In this document: positions 50,588 through 58,895 of the stretch, piece by piece | Layout: the number at the start of each line of letters is the position of its first letter | Position numbering within the stretch: the first letter of the stretch is position 1 | DNA from: Mycobacterium senriense | Lineage (GTDB): Bacteria; Actinomycetota; Actinomycetes; Mycobacteriales; Mycobacteriaceae | Length of the DNA stretch: 64,000 bases | NCBI RefSeq assembly: GCF_019668465.1 | Contig: NZ_AP024828.1 | Coordinates: 3,100,001 to 3,164,000 of the forward strand | Direction: 5' to 3' | The notes under the pieces: generated by a model | What the model was told of the DNA's origin: nothing | What the model saw: only the letters and a program-made list of their open reading frames with translations | The model's database searches: none | Position numbers and translations under genes: made by a program

Positions 50588-50986
50588 ATGAAGTTCATTT
50601 CGACCCGAATCATCACGGCCGACGTCAAGCGGTTGGTCGATTTCTACGAGATGGTCACCGGTGTCAGCGCGATCTGGGGCAACGAGTTGTTCGCCGAGAT
50701 CCCGACGCCGATCGGCACGCTGGCCATCGGCAGCGACAAGACCGTCCCGCTGTTTGGATCAGGATCCGCCGAAGCCGGAGCCAACCGAAGCGCCATTTTG
50801 GAGTTCATCGTCGACGACGTGGACTCCGAGTACGAGCGGCTCCGCCAGCACGTCGGCGAGGTCGTGACGACGCCGACGACGATGCCCTGGGGGAACCGCG
50901 CGTTGCTGTTCCGCGATCCGGACGGAAACCTGGTCAACCTGTTCACTCCGGTGACCGAGGAGGCGCGGGCCAAGTTCGGGGTGTGA
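50588..50986 (+). CDS. VOC family protein, single domain
   Basis: 132 residues with a GGAGGGG site eight bases before ATG 50588. VOC fold: MKFISTRIITADVKRLVDFYEMVTGV at the N-terminus and FRDPDGNLVNLFTP at the C-terminus. The canonical metal His positions are Arg (STRIITAD) and a non-ligand in the second half, so it may be a non-metal binding or resistance-type member. It follows another VOC gene by 104 bases. Confidence 0.8.
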   Translation: MKFISTRIITADVKRLVDFYEMVTGVSAIWGNELFAEIPTPIGTLAIGSDKTVPLFGSGSAEAGANRSAILEFIVDDVDSEYERLRQHVGEVVTTPTTMPWGNRALLFRDPDGNLVNLFTPVTEEARAKFGV

Positions 50987-51057
50987 GTCGGGGACTCGAC
51001 TGCGAATTACTACTTGCCCGGATGTGCGTCTCGGGAAATTCTTAGGAGATGGCGACT

Positions 51058-51435
51058 GTGAACCGGGCGGTGCCGCGGTTGCGGCGGTCTGCGAGCGTAC
51101 TGGTCGGCGGCGCGTTGGCGCTGTCCACTCTGGGCCTGGCCGGCGGCACCGTCGCCGAGGCGGCCCCGGCACCCACGGGTCATTGGTGCCCTGGCGATCC
51201 ATGGAACCCGGCCTGGGGCAACGTCTCGGACTGGAACTGGAATCAGTGCCACGACTGGCAACACCCGGGCGGCCCGACGGGCCCGGCGGGATGGGGGCCC
51301 TGGGGACCCCCGCCGGCGTGGGCGCCGCCGCCACCACCTCAACCGGCCTGGGCGCCAGGGGCGCAAATGATGTGGAACCCCACCGGCGCCGGCAACTGGG
51401 GAATCTGGAACAACGGGATCTGGACTCCCATCTGA
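51058..51435 (+). CDS. Small secreted Trp/Pro-rich protein
   Basis: 125 residues from GTG 51058, chosen because AGGAG (51044-51048) abuts an in-frame ATG at 51049 but is nine bases from the GTG. A basic start and hydrophobic SVLVGGALALSTLGLAGGTVA with a site near VAEAAPA form a signal peptide. The mature ~85 residues hold 14 Trp and many Pro/Gly, with two Cys (HWCPGD, WNQCHDW) that may form a disulfide, and end in GNWGIWNNGIWTPI. No known domain. Repeated aromatic PxW/WGPW units suggest a wall- or carbohydrate-binding role, unproven. Confidence 0.72.
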   Translation: MNRAVPRLRRSASVLVGGALALSTLGLAGGTVAEAAPAPTGHWCPGDPWNPAWGNVSDWNWNQCHDWQHPGGPTGPAGWGPWGPPPAWAPPPPPQPAWAPGAQMMWNPTGAGNWGIWNNGIWTPI

Positions 51436-51737
51436 TCAGACCGCTCCCAGGGTTGGCTGTGGACACGCGGCCCCTGGCGGGAGCCGGTGCAGCGCATGCG
51501 TGCCCGCGCCATGCGGGCGCAGGCCGACGTCGACCCTGAGAGCGCACACAGCGAATGGGGACCTGGCAACTCTTGGACTCGGGGAGTGCGCTTGTGCCCA
51601 GCCCCCACCCGGCACGCCTGCGACACATGTATTTGCTGCCGAAAATATACCAATGTGTAATAAGTGTGCTCTACCTGCGGCGCACATCATTGGCTGCACA
51701 GCGAATGACGTGCGCCACAAATTTTGGTTGGCTATAA
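51436..51737. other. 302-base gap: hairpin and AT-rich stretch
   Basis: No gene seen. A hairpin GCCCGC-GCCAT-GCGGGC (51502-51518) lies 66 bases after the Trp-rich gene and may end its transcript. The right half (51620-51740) is strongly AT-rich for this genome (CCGAAAATATACCAATGTGTAA), including GGCTATAA just before the next gene, and probably holds its promoter. Confidence 0.5.
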
Positions 51738-52295
51738 ATGTTATTGCTAGCCTCGCTGCCCATGGTCGTTATTGCAACATTGATGTCGTTGATCGGTCAG
51801 GTCTCCGGCACGCCGTATATTCCGGGCGGCGATTCGCCCGCCGGAACCGATTGTTCGGGACTTGCGTCGTGGATTGCGAATGCAGCAACTGACAGGCCCG
51901 TTTTCGGGAGTCGATTCAATACCGGAAACGAAGAGGGTGCGTTGCTGGCGCGCGGCTTCCAATACGGAACCGCCCCCAACGCCTTGGTCATCGGCTGGAA
52001 CGGTGGCCACACCGCGGTGACGCTACCGGACGGAACGTCCGTGTCGAGCGGCGAGCGTGGCGGCGTGCATGTCGGTGGTCCGGGCGCCTACCAGGCCGGA
52101 TTCACCCATCATATGTTCCTGCCGATGGCACCCGAAGATGGTGGCGCGCCGCCCCCGCCGGACGCTCCGCCGCCCCCGCCGGACGCTCCGCCGCCGCCCG
52201 CGCCGGATGCCCCGCCGCCCCCCGCCGGACGCTCCGCCGCCCCCCGCCGGACGCTCCGCCGCCCCCGCCGGACGCTCCGCCGCCCGCCGTTTTGA
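51738..52295 (+). CDS. NlpC/P60-like secreted protein with slipped C-terminal tail
   Basis: 185 codons as read. The N-terminus (LLLASLPMVVIATLMSLIGQ) is a signal peptide; a TAA precedes the ATG in frame. The domain has the Cys motif G-T-D-C-S-G-L-A and the His motif G-G-H-T-A-V of NlpC/P60-like proteins. After ~130 residues comes a PPPPDA repeat coded by 21-bp units. In two successive units the C run is six instead of five (52218-52223, 52240-52245), so the frame slips and the product ends in an Arg-rich tail at 52295. Removing both C's restores ...PPAVLIDAPAPPAPAPPAP and a stop at 52337-52339. Enzymatic activity is uncertain. Confidence 0.7.
   Translation: MLLLASLPMVVIATLMSLIGQVSGTPYIPGGDSPAGTDCSGLASWIANAATDRPVFGSRFNTGNEEGALLARGFQYGTAPNALVIGWNGGHTAVTLPDGTSVSSGERGGVHVGGPGAYQAGFTHHMFLPMAPEDGGAPPPPDAPPPPPDAPPPPAPDAPPPPAGRSAAPRRTLRRPRRTLRRPPF
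52141..52290. repeat. 21-bp proline-coding tandem repeat with C-run length changes
   Basis: About six units of the GACGCTCCGCCGCCCCCGCCG type at the 3' end of the NlpC/P60-like gene. One unit has an in-frame 3-base insertion (CCGCCGCCCGCGCCG), and two have a sixth C. Such repeats and C runs are prone to slippage in replication and to errors in sequencing. Confidence 0.75.
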
Positions 52296-52339
52296 TCGAC
52301 GCTCCCGCGCCACCGGCGCCGGCTCCGCCGGCACCCTGA

Positions 52340-52699
52340 TTCACCTTTTATCCGCTCCGCGGAATTGCGAATCAATAACAAATGCAACGCAAATCGGCGG
52401 CCATAATTGGTAGTTATGCACCAGCCGATGCGGCCGTTATGCGAAATAGTGAAATGGCGCTGTGCGTGGCGGATTTGTGAGCTACGCCACTGACGTCGAC
52501 ACGATCGGCCTGCGACAAAAGTGTGCTCATGTGTCATGTGCGACGCGTGAGCACACTTTGCTCTAGCCATTACTTAAGCGAACTACGTCAATGTTCCACC
52601 CCGGACGCGCCGCGGCGCCACCCGGCGGACGGATAGGCTGGCGTCGCCCGCGGGCACCGCGCGGGCGCAACGGAAGCAGCGAACCGAGGCGGGGCCGCA
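52340..52699. other. 360-base gap with a long hairpin
   Basis: No gene seen. It starts AT-rich (52345-52450) and contains a perfect 12-bp inverted repeat, AAAGTGTGCTCA at 52518-52529 and TGAGCACACTTT at 52548-52559, around an 18-base loop. The last ~130 bases before 52700 return to normal high GC and should hold the promoter of the monooxygenase gene. Confidence 0.6.
52518..52559. repeat. Perfect 12-bp inverted repeat
   Basis: Arms 52518-52529 and 52548-52559, loop of 18 bases (TGTGTCATGTGCGACGCG). The arms are only ~40% GC, unlike most hairpins here, and the loop itself contains a related TGTGTCATGTG. It could be a regulator operator, an old element end or a weak terminator. Confidence 0.6.
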
Positions 52700-53023
52700 A
52701 TGATCTTCATCGTCGTCAAGTTCGAGACCAAACCCGAGTGGACCGACCGCTGGCCCGAACTCGTCACCTCGTTCACCGCGGCGACTCGGGCCGAGGAAGG
52801 CAATCTGTGGTTTGACTGGTCGCGCAGCCTGGACGACCCGGCGGAGTACGTCTTGGTCGAGGCCTTCCGCGACGATGAGGCGGGCGGCGTCCACGTCAAC
52901 AGCGACCACTTCAAGCGCTTAATACAAGAGGTCCCGCAGGCGCTGAAGTCCACGCCCAAGATCATCAACCAGACCATCGATGCCACGGGATGGTCGGAGA
53001 TGGGCGAGATGGCTGTCGGCTAA
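52700..53023 (+). CDS. Antibiotic-biosynthesis-monooxygenase (ABM) domain protein
   Basis: 107 residues, a single dimeric ferredoxin-like ABM domain: MIFIVVKFETKPEWTDRWPELVTSFTAATRAEEGNLWFDWSRSLDDPAEYVLVEAFRDDEA, then HVNSDHFKRL. Related proteins are cofactor-free quinol monooxygenases or heme-degrading enzymes; the Asn-Trp pair of heme-degrading IsdG/MhuD is not seen, so the quinol type is likelier. Matches Rv1117 in size and place. Convergent with the next gene, stops eight bases apart. Confidence 0.85.
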   Translation: MIFIVVKFETKPEWTDRWPELVTSFTAATRAEEGNLWFDWSRSLDDPAEYVLVEAFRDDEAGGVHVNSDHFKRLIQEVPQALKSTPKIINQTIDATGWSEMGEMAVG

Positions 53024-53030
53024 CCCTTGA

Positions 53031-53711
53031 CTAGCCGACCGTGATCTCGATTTCGTCGCCCAGGGCGTAGCCCGGTGTGAGCGGAAGCCTGTCCCCGCTC
53101 CAGAATGAGCCCGGGTCGAAGTAGTTGAAGTACTTCTCCGTGCTGAGCAACCCCATTTCCTCGTAGGTGATGGCCACCGTTTCCGCGCAGTAGGCCACCT
53201 CCAGACCGAGTTTCTGGCGTTCCTTTCGTCGTTCCGTCGATTCGCGAACCTTCTTGTCCACGAACGGGATTCCGCGCGTCCAGTCGTAGGCGTTCGGGAG
53301 CCGGCCACGCAGCCACCGGCCGGTCAAGCGCATGGTGGTGGGAAAGGCGGTGCCGTCCATCCGGGCAATCACGCGCAGTAGCTTGTTCTCTTGTTCCCGG
53401 TTGGCCGGCGGAGTCAACTGGCGCAGCCAGCACCGCTGGTGGTAACGCTGCGACCACTGCAGCACCGACTGCGCAAGGTCGTTGAGTTGCACGCCACGAT
53501 GATTCGTCCCGGTCCACAGGTCGACCAGCTTGTCACCGAGTTCGGCGTGCCAGATCAACGGCGGCAGGTCGTCGATGGCCACCGTCATCCCGACGTGGTT
53601 CACCGGGCTGTTTGTCAGCGTCTGGATGGCGCGGTCGGGTCCCGAACCGCCGCGAAACAGCCAGAGGTCGCCGGTGCGGGTCTGTTCCAGCGCTTCGTTC
53701 AAAGTGAGCAT
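53031..53711 (-). CDS. Permuted NlpC/P60 (YiiX-like) papain-fold protein
   Basis: 226 residues. The order of motifs is that of the circularly permuted NlpC/P60 group: His first, in SPVNHVGMTVAIDD after GDLWLFRGG, and the Cys later in VAYCAETVAITYEEMGLL. Members hydrolyse amides or act as acyltransferases on lipids and peptides. No signal peptide, so probably cytosolic or membrane-peripheral. Similar in place to Rv1118c. Divergent from the small membrane protein gene at 53867 across 155 bases that hold no other gene. Confidence 0.75.
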   Translation of the reverse strand: MLTLNEALEQTRTGDLWLFRGGSGPDRAIQTLTNSPVNHVGMTVAIDDLPPLIWHAELGDKLVDLWTGTNHRGVQLNDLAQSVLQWSQRYHQRCWLRQLTPPANREQENKLLRVIARMDGTAFPTTMRLTGRWLRGRLPNAYDWTRGIPFVDKKVRESTERRKERQKLGLEVAYCAETVAITYEEMGLLSTEKYFNYFDPGSFWSGDRLPLTPGYALGDEIEITVG

Positions 53712-53854
53712 CTTCGTGTAAGCCCGTCCGCCGCCGCGGCTTTCGCCACTGTCGTCGCTGATATGAGCCCGCCGCTAGGTCACGCGCGATGCGTTGCCGA
53801 ATGTTGCGGGCACACAAGTCAATCACAACCGGGCCATAGCGACGTGGCTGCGCA

Positions 53855-53860
53855 TAACCT
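53855..53860 (+). promoter_or_regulatory. Candidate leaderless -10 box, small membrane protein
   Basis: TAACCT followed by six bases and ATG 53867; no ribosome site. Confidence 0.38.
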
Positions 53861-53866
53861 GGTGTC

Positions 53867-54076
53867 ATGCGCAATGTGTGGAAGTGGCTGGGGCTGGCCG
53901 GTGCCGCCGGTGTCGTCGCCGGGGGCGCGCTGGTGGTTCGTGACCAACGCAAGCGGCGCGCGTACACCGCCGACGAGGTCCGCGACCGCCTGCATCAGCG
54001 GTTGGCCGAGTGCAACGGGGACGGCGTTCAGTCCGGCTCGGAATCGGCCGGAGGCTCGACGGCGAACAAGCGGTAG
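53867..54076 (+). CDS. Small single-pass membrane protein
   Basis: 69 residues. One hydrophobic helix ([18 protein letters not shown]) follows MRNVWK and is succeeded by a basic helix ([25 protein letters not shown]). The last 49 bases overlap, antisense, the 3' end of the convergent cyclase gene, so the C-terminal [14 protein letters not shown] is read opposite the cyclase end. Similar small proteins occur in many mycobacteria; function unknown. Confidence 0.65.
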   Translation: MRNVWKWLGLAGAAGVVAGGALVVRDQRKRRAYTADEVRDRLHQRLAECNGDGVQSGSESAGGSTANKR

Positions 54077-54852
54077 GTGCCCGAAAAGCCCTTCAGCTCC
54101 ACATTGCGGCCGTCGTCGAACCGGATGCCGTCGGTATCGGAAAGCGCGTCTCGCACCGGCTGACTCACCAGAATCTGGCCACCGACCGCTTGTGCGGCGA
54201 CCCGTGCCGCCATTGCGACGTTGCGGCCGAACAGGTCATCGCCGCGACGCACCGAACGACCCATGTGGATGCCGATCCGAACGCGAATCACCTCGCGCCG
54301 CTTGCTGTTTGCTTCTTTGCGCAATGCGCGCTGTAGGTCGATACTGCACTGAACCGCTTGCTCGGCGCGCGCGAACGCGATCATGAATCCGTCGCCTTGA
54401 CTCTTCACCACATGACCGGACCGTCGCTGCACCAGATCCGAGACCAGCTTGTCGTGCGAGCTGATCAGCTTGACCCACGCCCGGTCGCCGATCCGCTCGT
54501 TGAGGGCGGTGGATTCCTCGATATCGGAGAACAGGATCACCACCCGACCGTCCGGGGTGACGCGGGCGAGGTCGGGCCGTTCGACCTCGGCCCAATCCGC
54601 GAGGTCCTCGATGCTGCTGCGCACCGCCGCGCCGAAACCCTCTTTGCGCATCAGGTTGGCGGTGTTCCACACCCTTTTGACCGCCTCGCGACCGCCCGAC
54701 AGAAGTTGATTGCGGGCGTCGGTTCGCTGACGCAGTTCGTCGAGCTCCTGCTGGCTGCGCACCAGCAATCGCCACAGCACGATCAGCGCGACACCCTCGA
54801 TCGCGGCAATGCCGGCCAGGAGGTAGACCGTGACGTGCAGCGCGTCAGCCAT
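54028..54852 (-). CDS. Class III adenylate/guanylate cyclase, single membrane helix
   Basis: 274 residues from ATG 54852, chosen because GAAAGG is nine bases ahead; it directly abuts an in-frame ATG at 54861. One helix ([24 protein letters not shown]) is followed by a coiled segment and a cyclase domain. Metal Asp in [16 protein letters not shown] and [11 protein letters not shown], with the purine Lys before the latter, and Arg in [10 protein letters not shown] are present; the usual transition-state Asn is Ala here (NVAMAAR). Rv1120c in M. tuberculosis is, as I recall, a truncated version; this one is complete. Activity may be low. Confidence 0.87.
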   Translation of the reverse strand: MADALHVTVYLLAGIAAIEGVALIVLWRLLVRSQQELDELRQRTDARNQLLSGGREAVKRVWNTANLMRKEGFGAAVRSSIEDLADWAEVERPDLARVTPDGRVVILFSDIEESTALNERIGDRAWVKLISSHDKLVSDLVQRRSGHVVKSQGDGFMIAFARAEQAVQCSIDLQRALRKEANSKRREVIRVRIGIHMGRSVRRGDDLFGRNVAMAARVAAQAVGGQILVSQPVRDALSDTDGIRFDDGRNVELKGFSGTYRLFAVEPPADSEPD

Positions 54853-54982
54853 GGCGGTCATCCTTTCAAGGCCGCGGTCCACTCAGGTTGTCGGCCCTAT
54901 CTGCAGTGTCTAGTGTTGACTCCGCCAGCCGCGGGTAGTGATCTCAAGGGAGCCGATCGGGTGACTTTCGGGAGGAGCGGTT

Positions 54983-56392
54983 TTGGCCGAGGACGACACT
55001 AACCCATCTGACCTGCTGGTGATCTTCGGAATCACCGGTGATTTGGCGCGCAAAATGACGTTCCGGGCGTTGTACCGACTCGAGCGTCGCGAGGAGCTGA
55101 ATCACCCGATCGTGGGTGTGGCCAGTGACGACATCACCGTCGAGCAGTTGCAGGATCGGGCGCGCGACGCCATCAAGGCATCGGGGGAGACGTTCGACGA
55201 CGCCGTGTTCGACCGGCTCGCGGCCCGGCTGTCCTACCTGCACGGCGACGTCACCGACGCCAAGCTCTACACGCAGCTCGCCAAGAAGATCCCCTCGGAC
55301 TCGCATCCGCTCTACTACCTCGAAATGCCGCCGTCGTTGTTCGCGCCGATCGTGGAGAACCTGGCAAAAGCGGACCTGCTGGAGCGGGCCAGGGTGGCGG
55401 TGGAAAAGCCATTCGGCCACGACCTGGACTCGGCGCGCGATCTCAACGAGAGGCTGCGCGCTGTGCTCGACGAAGACCAAATCCTGCGCGTGGACCACTT
55501 TTTGGGCAAGCAGCCGGTCGAAGAACTCCAATACCTGCGGTTCGCCAACAACGGCCTGGCCAAGCTGTGGGACCGCGACAGCATCTCCGAGATTCACATC
55601 ACCATGGCCGAGGACTTCGGCATCGAGGACCGCGGCAAGTTCTACGACGTGGTGGGCACCCTGCGCGACGTGGTGCAAAACCACCTGCTGCAGGTGCTCG
55701 CCTTGGTTGCCATGGAACCCCCGGTCGGCGCGAGCGCCGACGACCTGAACGACAAGAAGGCCGAGGTGTTTCGGGCGATGCCCGCGCTGGATCCGGAGCG
55801 TTGCGTCCGCGGGCAGTACCGCGGCTATACCGACGTCGCCGGTGTGGCAAAGGATTCCACCACCGAGACCTACATCGCGCTGCGCACCGAGATCGACAAC
55901 TGGCGCTGGGCCGGGGTGCCGATCTTCTTGCGCGCCGGAAAAGCGTTGCCGGAGAAGGTGACCGAGGTCCGGATGTTCCTGCATCACGTTCCGGGGTTCT
56001 CGTTCCTGCCCAATCGACGGCCGCCCGAGTGCAACCAGATCGTGCTGCGCATCGACCCCGATCCCGGGATGCGGCTGCAGTTGTCCGCCCAGGCCGGCGA
56101 TTCGTGGCACGACGTTCACCTGGACTCGTCGTTCGCCGAGGATCTCGGCGAACCGGTGCGACCCTACGAAAGGTTGCTCTACGCCGCGTTCAACGGAGAT
56201 CGCCAGTTGTTCGCCCGCGAAGATGCCATCGAAGAGACGTGGCGAATCGTGCAGCCCGTGCTGGACAAGCCGGGCCGCATTCACCATTACGACCAGGGCT
56301 CGTGGGGACCCGAGGCCGCACAGGCGCTGCTGCGGGGTCACCACAGCTGGCAAGAGCCGTGGCTGCCGCGTAGCAAGCCCACCCAACAGTAA
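54983..56392 (+). CDS. zwf: Glucose-6-phosphate 1-dehydrogenase
   Basis: 469 residues. First enzyme of the oxidative pentose phosphate pathway, giving NADPH (or F420-independent reduction of NADP). The nucleotide motif G-I-T-G-D-L-A-R-K, the catalytic R-V-D-H-F-L-G-K and the E-K-P-F-G loop are intact. Start is TTG 54983, supported by GGGAGGAG six bases ahead and by the position of LLVIFGITGD. It forms a likely operon with gnd, 13 bases downstream. Rv1121 equivalent. Confidence 0.95.
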   Translation: MAEDDTNPSDLLVIFGITGDLARKMTFRALYRLERREELNHPIVGVASDDITVEQLQDRARDAIKASGETFDDAVFDRLAARLSYLHGDVTDAKLYTQLAKKIPSDSHPLYYLEMPPSLFAPIVENLAKADLLERARVAVEKPFGHDLDSARDLNERLRAVLDEDQILRVDHFLGKQPVEELQYLRFANNGLAKLWDRDSISEIHITMAEDFGIEDRGKFYDVVGTLRDVVQNHLLQVLALVAMEPPVGASADDLNDKKAEVFRAMPALDPERCVRGQYRGYTDVAGVAKDSTTETYIALRTEIDNWRWAGVPIFLRAGKALPEKVTEVRMFLHHVPGFSFLPNRRPPECNQIVLRIDPDPGMRLQLSAQAGDSWHDVHLDSSFAEDLGEPVRPYERLLYAAFNGDRQLFAREDAIEETWRIVQPVLDKPGRIHHYDQGSWGPEAAQALLRGHHSWQEPWLPRSKPTQQ

Positions 56393-56405
56393 GGAGACTG
56401 ACACG

Positions 56406-57428
56406 ATGCAGCTTGGGATGATCGGCCTCGGCCGGATGGGTGCGAACATCGTCCGCCGCGTGGTCGCGGGCGGACACGAGTGTGTGGTCTACGACCACAA
56501 CCCCGACGCGGTCAAGGCGATGGCGGGGGAGGACAAAATCACCGGAGTGTCCTCGCTGCAGGAGCTCGCTGAAAATTTGAAGGCCCCGCGGCTGGTCTGG
56601 GTCATGGTCCCGGCCGGGACGATCACCACTGGGGTGATCGACGAGCTGGCCAAGACGCTCGACTCCGGAGACATCGTGATCGACGGTGGCAACTCGTACT
56701 ACCGCGACGATATTCGTCACGCGAAAACGTTGTCGGAGAAGGGTATTCACTTCTTGGACTGCGGGACCAGCGGCGGTGTGTGGGGCCGGGAACGCGGGTA
56801 CTGCCTGATGATCGGCGGCGACGACGAGGCTTTCCTGCACGCCGAGCCGATCTTCGCCACCGTCGCACCGGGCGTCGACGCCGCGGCCCGCACGCCCGGT
56901 CGCGATGGCGAGGTTGCTCGGTCGGAGCAGGGCTATCTGCACTGTGGACCGGCCGGGGCCGGTCACTTCGTGAAGATGGTGCACAACGGGATCGAGTACG
57001 GCATGATGGCCTCGCTCGCTGAGGGACTGAACATTCTGCGCAACGCCGACATCGGCAAGCAGGTGCAGGAGGTTGACGCCGAAACAGCGCCGCTGGAGCA
57101 CCCCGAGTTCTATCAGTACGACTTCGACATCCCCGAGGTGGCCGAGGTGTGGCGGCGCGGCAGCGTCATCGGTTCCTGGCTACTGGACCTTACGGCGATC
57201 GCGCTGCACGAATCGCCGGATCTGAAGGAGTTCTCCGGCCGCGTCTCCGACTCCGGGGAGGGCCGCTGGACCGCCATCGCCGCGATCGACGAGGGCGTCC
57301 CCTCGCCGGTGCTGACCACCGCGCTGCAGTCGCGCTTCGCGTCGCGCCAGCTCGACGACTTCGCCAATAAGGCGCTCTCGGCGATGCGTAAGCAATTCGG
57401 CGGGCACGCGGAGAAGCCGGCTAACTAG
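56406..57428 (+). CDS. gnd: 6-phosphogluconate dehydrogenase, short form
   Basis: 340 residues, the shorter decarboxylating type (YqeC/Gnd2) rather than the ~480-residue form. Rossmann motif G-L-G-R-M-G at the N-terminus, substrate loop D-G-G-N-S-Y-Y and D-C-G-T-S-G-G-V-W-G, catalytic Lys in HFVKMVHNGIEYG. Converts 6-phosphogluconate to ribulose-5-phosphate with NAD(P)H. TAAGGAG lies nine bases before ATG. With zwf it forms the oxidative branch, though 6-phosphogluconolactonase is not next to it. Confidence 0.94.
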   Translation: MQLGMIGLGRMGANIVRRVVAGGHECVVYDHNPDAVKAMAGEDKITGVSSLQELAENLKAPRLVWVMVPAGTITTGVIDELAKTLDSGDIVIDGGNSYYRDDIRHAKTLSEKGIHFLDCGTSGGVWGRERGYCLMIGGDDEAFLHAEPIFATVAPGVDAAARTPGRDGEVARSEQGYLHCGPAGAGHFVKMVHNGIEYGMMASLAEGLNILRNADIGKQVQEVDAETAPLEHPEFYQYDFDIPEVAEVWRRGSVIGSWLLDLTAIALHESPDLKEFSGRVSDSGEGRWTAIAAIDEGVPSPVLTTALQSRFASRQLDDFANKALSAMRKQFGGHAEKPAN

Positions 57429-57432
57429 CGGG

Positions 57433-58296
57433 TCAACGGCGGTTGACGAATGCGACCACCGCGTCGCTGAACGCGTCGTTGTCGTCGCCGGCCGCGGTGT
57501 GCCCGGCGTTTGACAGCTCGACGAACTCGGCGCGCGGCACGGTGGCCAGGAAGTGCCGCACGCCCTCGGGGCTCACCACGTCGGACAGCTTGCCGCGGAT
57601 CAGCAAGACGGGGATCGTCAGGTTCTTGGCGGCCTGCTCGAAGCTCTCGGTGCGCAGTTCGGGATCGTCGCCGGGCTTGGTCATGAACGCGGGATCCCAG
57701 TGCCAATACCACCGGCCGTCGCGTAGGCGCAGATTCTTTTTCAGGCCCTCGGGGCTGCGCGGCTTGCTCCGGTAGGGCAGATAGGCGGCGACGGCGTCGG
57801 CGGCCTGTTCCAGCGAGTCGAAGCCGTCGAGACCGCTGAACATGAAGTCGCGGATGCGCGCGCTGCCGCCCTTTTCGAACCGGGGGACCACGTCGACGAG
57901 CACCAACCGAGTCACCTTCGCGGGACCGGCCCGGTGAGCGGCGAGGATGCCGGTCAGCCCGCCCATGCTGGCCCCGATGATCGTCAAGGGCCGGCCGATC
58001 GCGTCCAGCACCCGCATGACGTCGCCGGTTAGCGTCTCGATCTCGTAGTCGGCGTCGGGGGAGCGTGCGCTGTCCCCGTGTCCGCGGGAATCCAGCGCCA
58101 CCACGTGCAGTCCCTCATCGGCCAGCGTCTGGCCGGTGTTTTTCCAGGAAAACCGGTTCTGGCCGCCCCCGTGCAACATCAGGATGCTCGGTCGCCCGGC
58201 ACAGTCGGAGCCGCGATTCCATTCGTCGGCGACCAGGGTGATCCCGTCGACGCCGGCGAACTCCACCGTCTCGGGACTGCTGCTGACGGTATTCAT
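57433..58296 (-). CDS. bpoB: Alpha/beta hydrolase (BpoB-like)
   Basis: 287 residues. Complete triad: nucleophile in G-A-S-M-G-G, Asp in KLSDVVSPEGV and His in NAGHTAAGDD; oxyanion HGGGQNRFSW. In M. tuberculosis the equivalent (Rv1123c) is called bpoB, a putative non-heme peroxidase, but this family is dominated by esterases and C-C hydrolases, and peroxidase activity is not implied. Stop lies four bases from the stop of gnd (convergent). Confidence 0.87.
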   Translation of the reverse strand: MNTVSSSPETVEFAGVDGITLVADEWNRGSDCAGRPSILMLHGGGQNRFSWKNTGQTLADEGLHVVALDSRGHGDSARSPDADYEIETLTGDVMRVLDAIGRPLTIIGASMGGLTGILAAHRAGPAKVTRLVLVDVVPRFEKGGSARIRDFMFSGLDGFDSLEQAADAVAAYLPYRSKPRSPEGLKKNLRLRDGRWYWHWDPAFMTKPGDDPELRTESFEQAAKNLTIPVLLIRGKLSDVVSPEGVRHFLATVPRAEFVELSNAGHTAAGDDNDAFSDAVVAFVNRR

Positions 58297-58418
58297 GCGA
58301 CCTGACGTTACATAGGCCGGTTAAGCACTGATGCGGGGGTGGACGACGCGATGAGTTTTCGTCGCCGACGGGGTCTACCAATGACAGAGACCAACCAGCC
58401 ATCAAGGAGGCCCCGGCC

Positions 58419-58895
58419 ATGCCATCGATCACCCCGTCGTTGTGGTTCGACGACAACCTGGAGGAGGCCGCCAGGTTCTACACCTCGGTGTTCCCCAACT
58501 CCCACATCGAGGGCTTCAACCAGACCACCGAGGCGGGACCGGGGGAGCCCGGCACGGTTCTGTCCGGCAGCTTCGTGCTGGACGGCACCCGGTTCATCGG
58601 GATCAACGGCGGTCCGCACTTCCACTTCACCGAGGCGGTCTCGTTCACGATCCATTGCAAGAACCAGGACGAGGTCGACTACTACTGGGACCGGCTGAGC
58701 GACGGCGGCGAGGAATCGCAATGCGGCTGGCTCAAAGACCGCTTCGGGATGAGCTGGCAAATCGTCCCGGACCGGCTCTACGAACTGATCGGCGACCCCG
58801 ACCGCACGCGGGCGGCGGCGGCAACCAACGCGATGTATGGCATGCGCAAGATCGTCATCGCCGAACTGGAGCGGGCCGCCGCGCTGCAACGGTGA
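58419..58895 (+). CDS. VOC protein, PhnB/3-demethylubiquinone type
   Basis: 158 residues; AAGGAGG lies eight bases before ATG 58419. Begins ITPSLWFDDNLEEAARFYTSVFPNSHIEGF and contains GPHFHFTEAVSFTIHCKNQDEVDYYWDRLSDGGEESQCGWLKDRFGMSWQIVP, the signature of the PhnB / DUF3828-like branch often mislabelled 3-demethylubiquinone-9 methyltransferase. It lacks a methyltransferase fold. Metal and substrate unknown. The gap 58297-58418 holds the promoter. Confidence 0.87.
   Translation: MPSITPSLWFDDNLEEAARFYTSVFPNSHIEGFNQTTEAGPGEPGTVLSGSFVLDGTRFIGINGGPHFHFTEAVSFTIHCKNQDEVDYYWDRLSDGGEESQCGWLKDRFGMSWQIVPDRLYELIGDPDRTRAAAATNAMYGMRKIVIAELERAAALQR

Noticed and set aside
45508..52699. Prophage or integrative element with its own genes
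   Set aside because: No integrase, transposase, capsid, terminase or replication gene is present; only the ychF-end remnants hint at past integration, so no mobile element is annotated.
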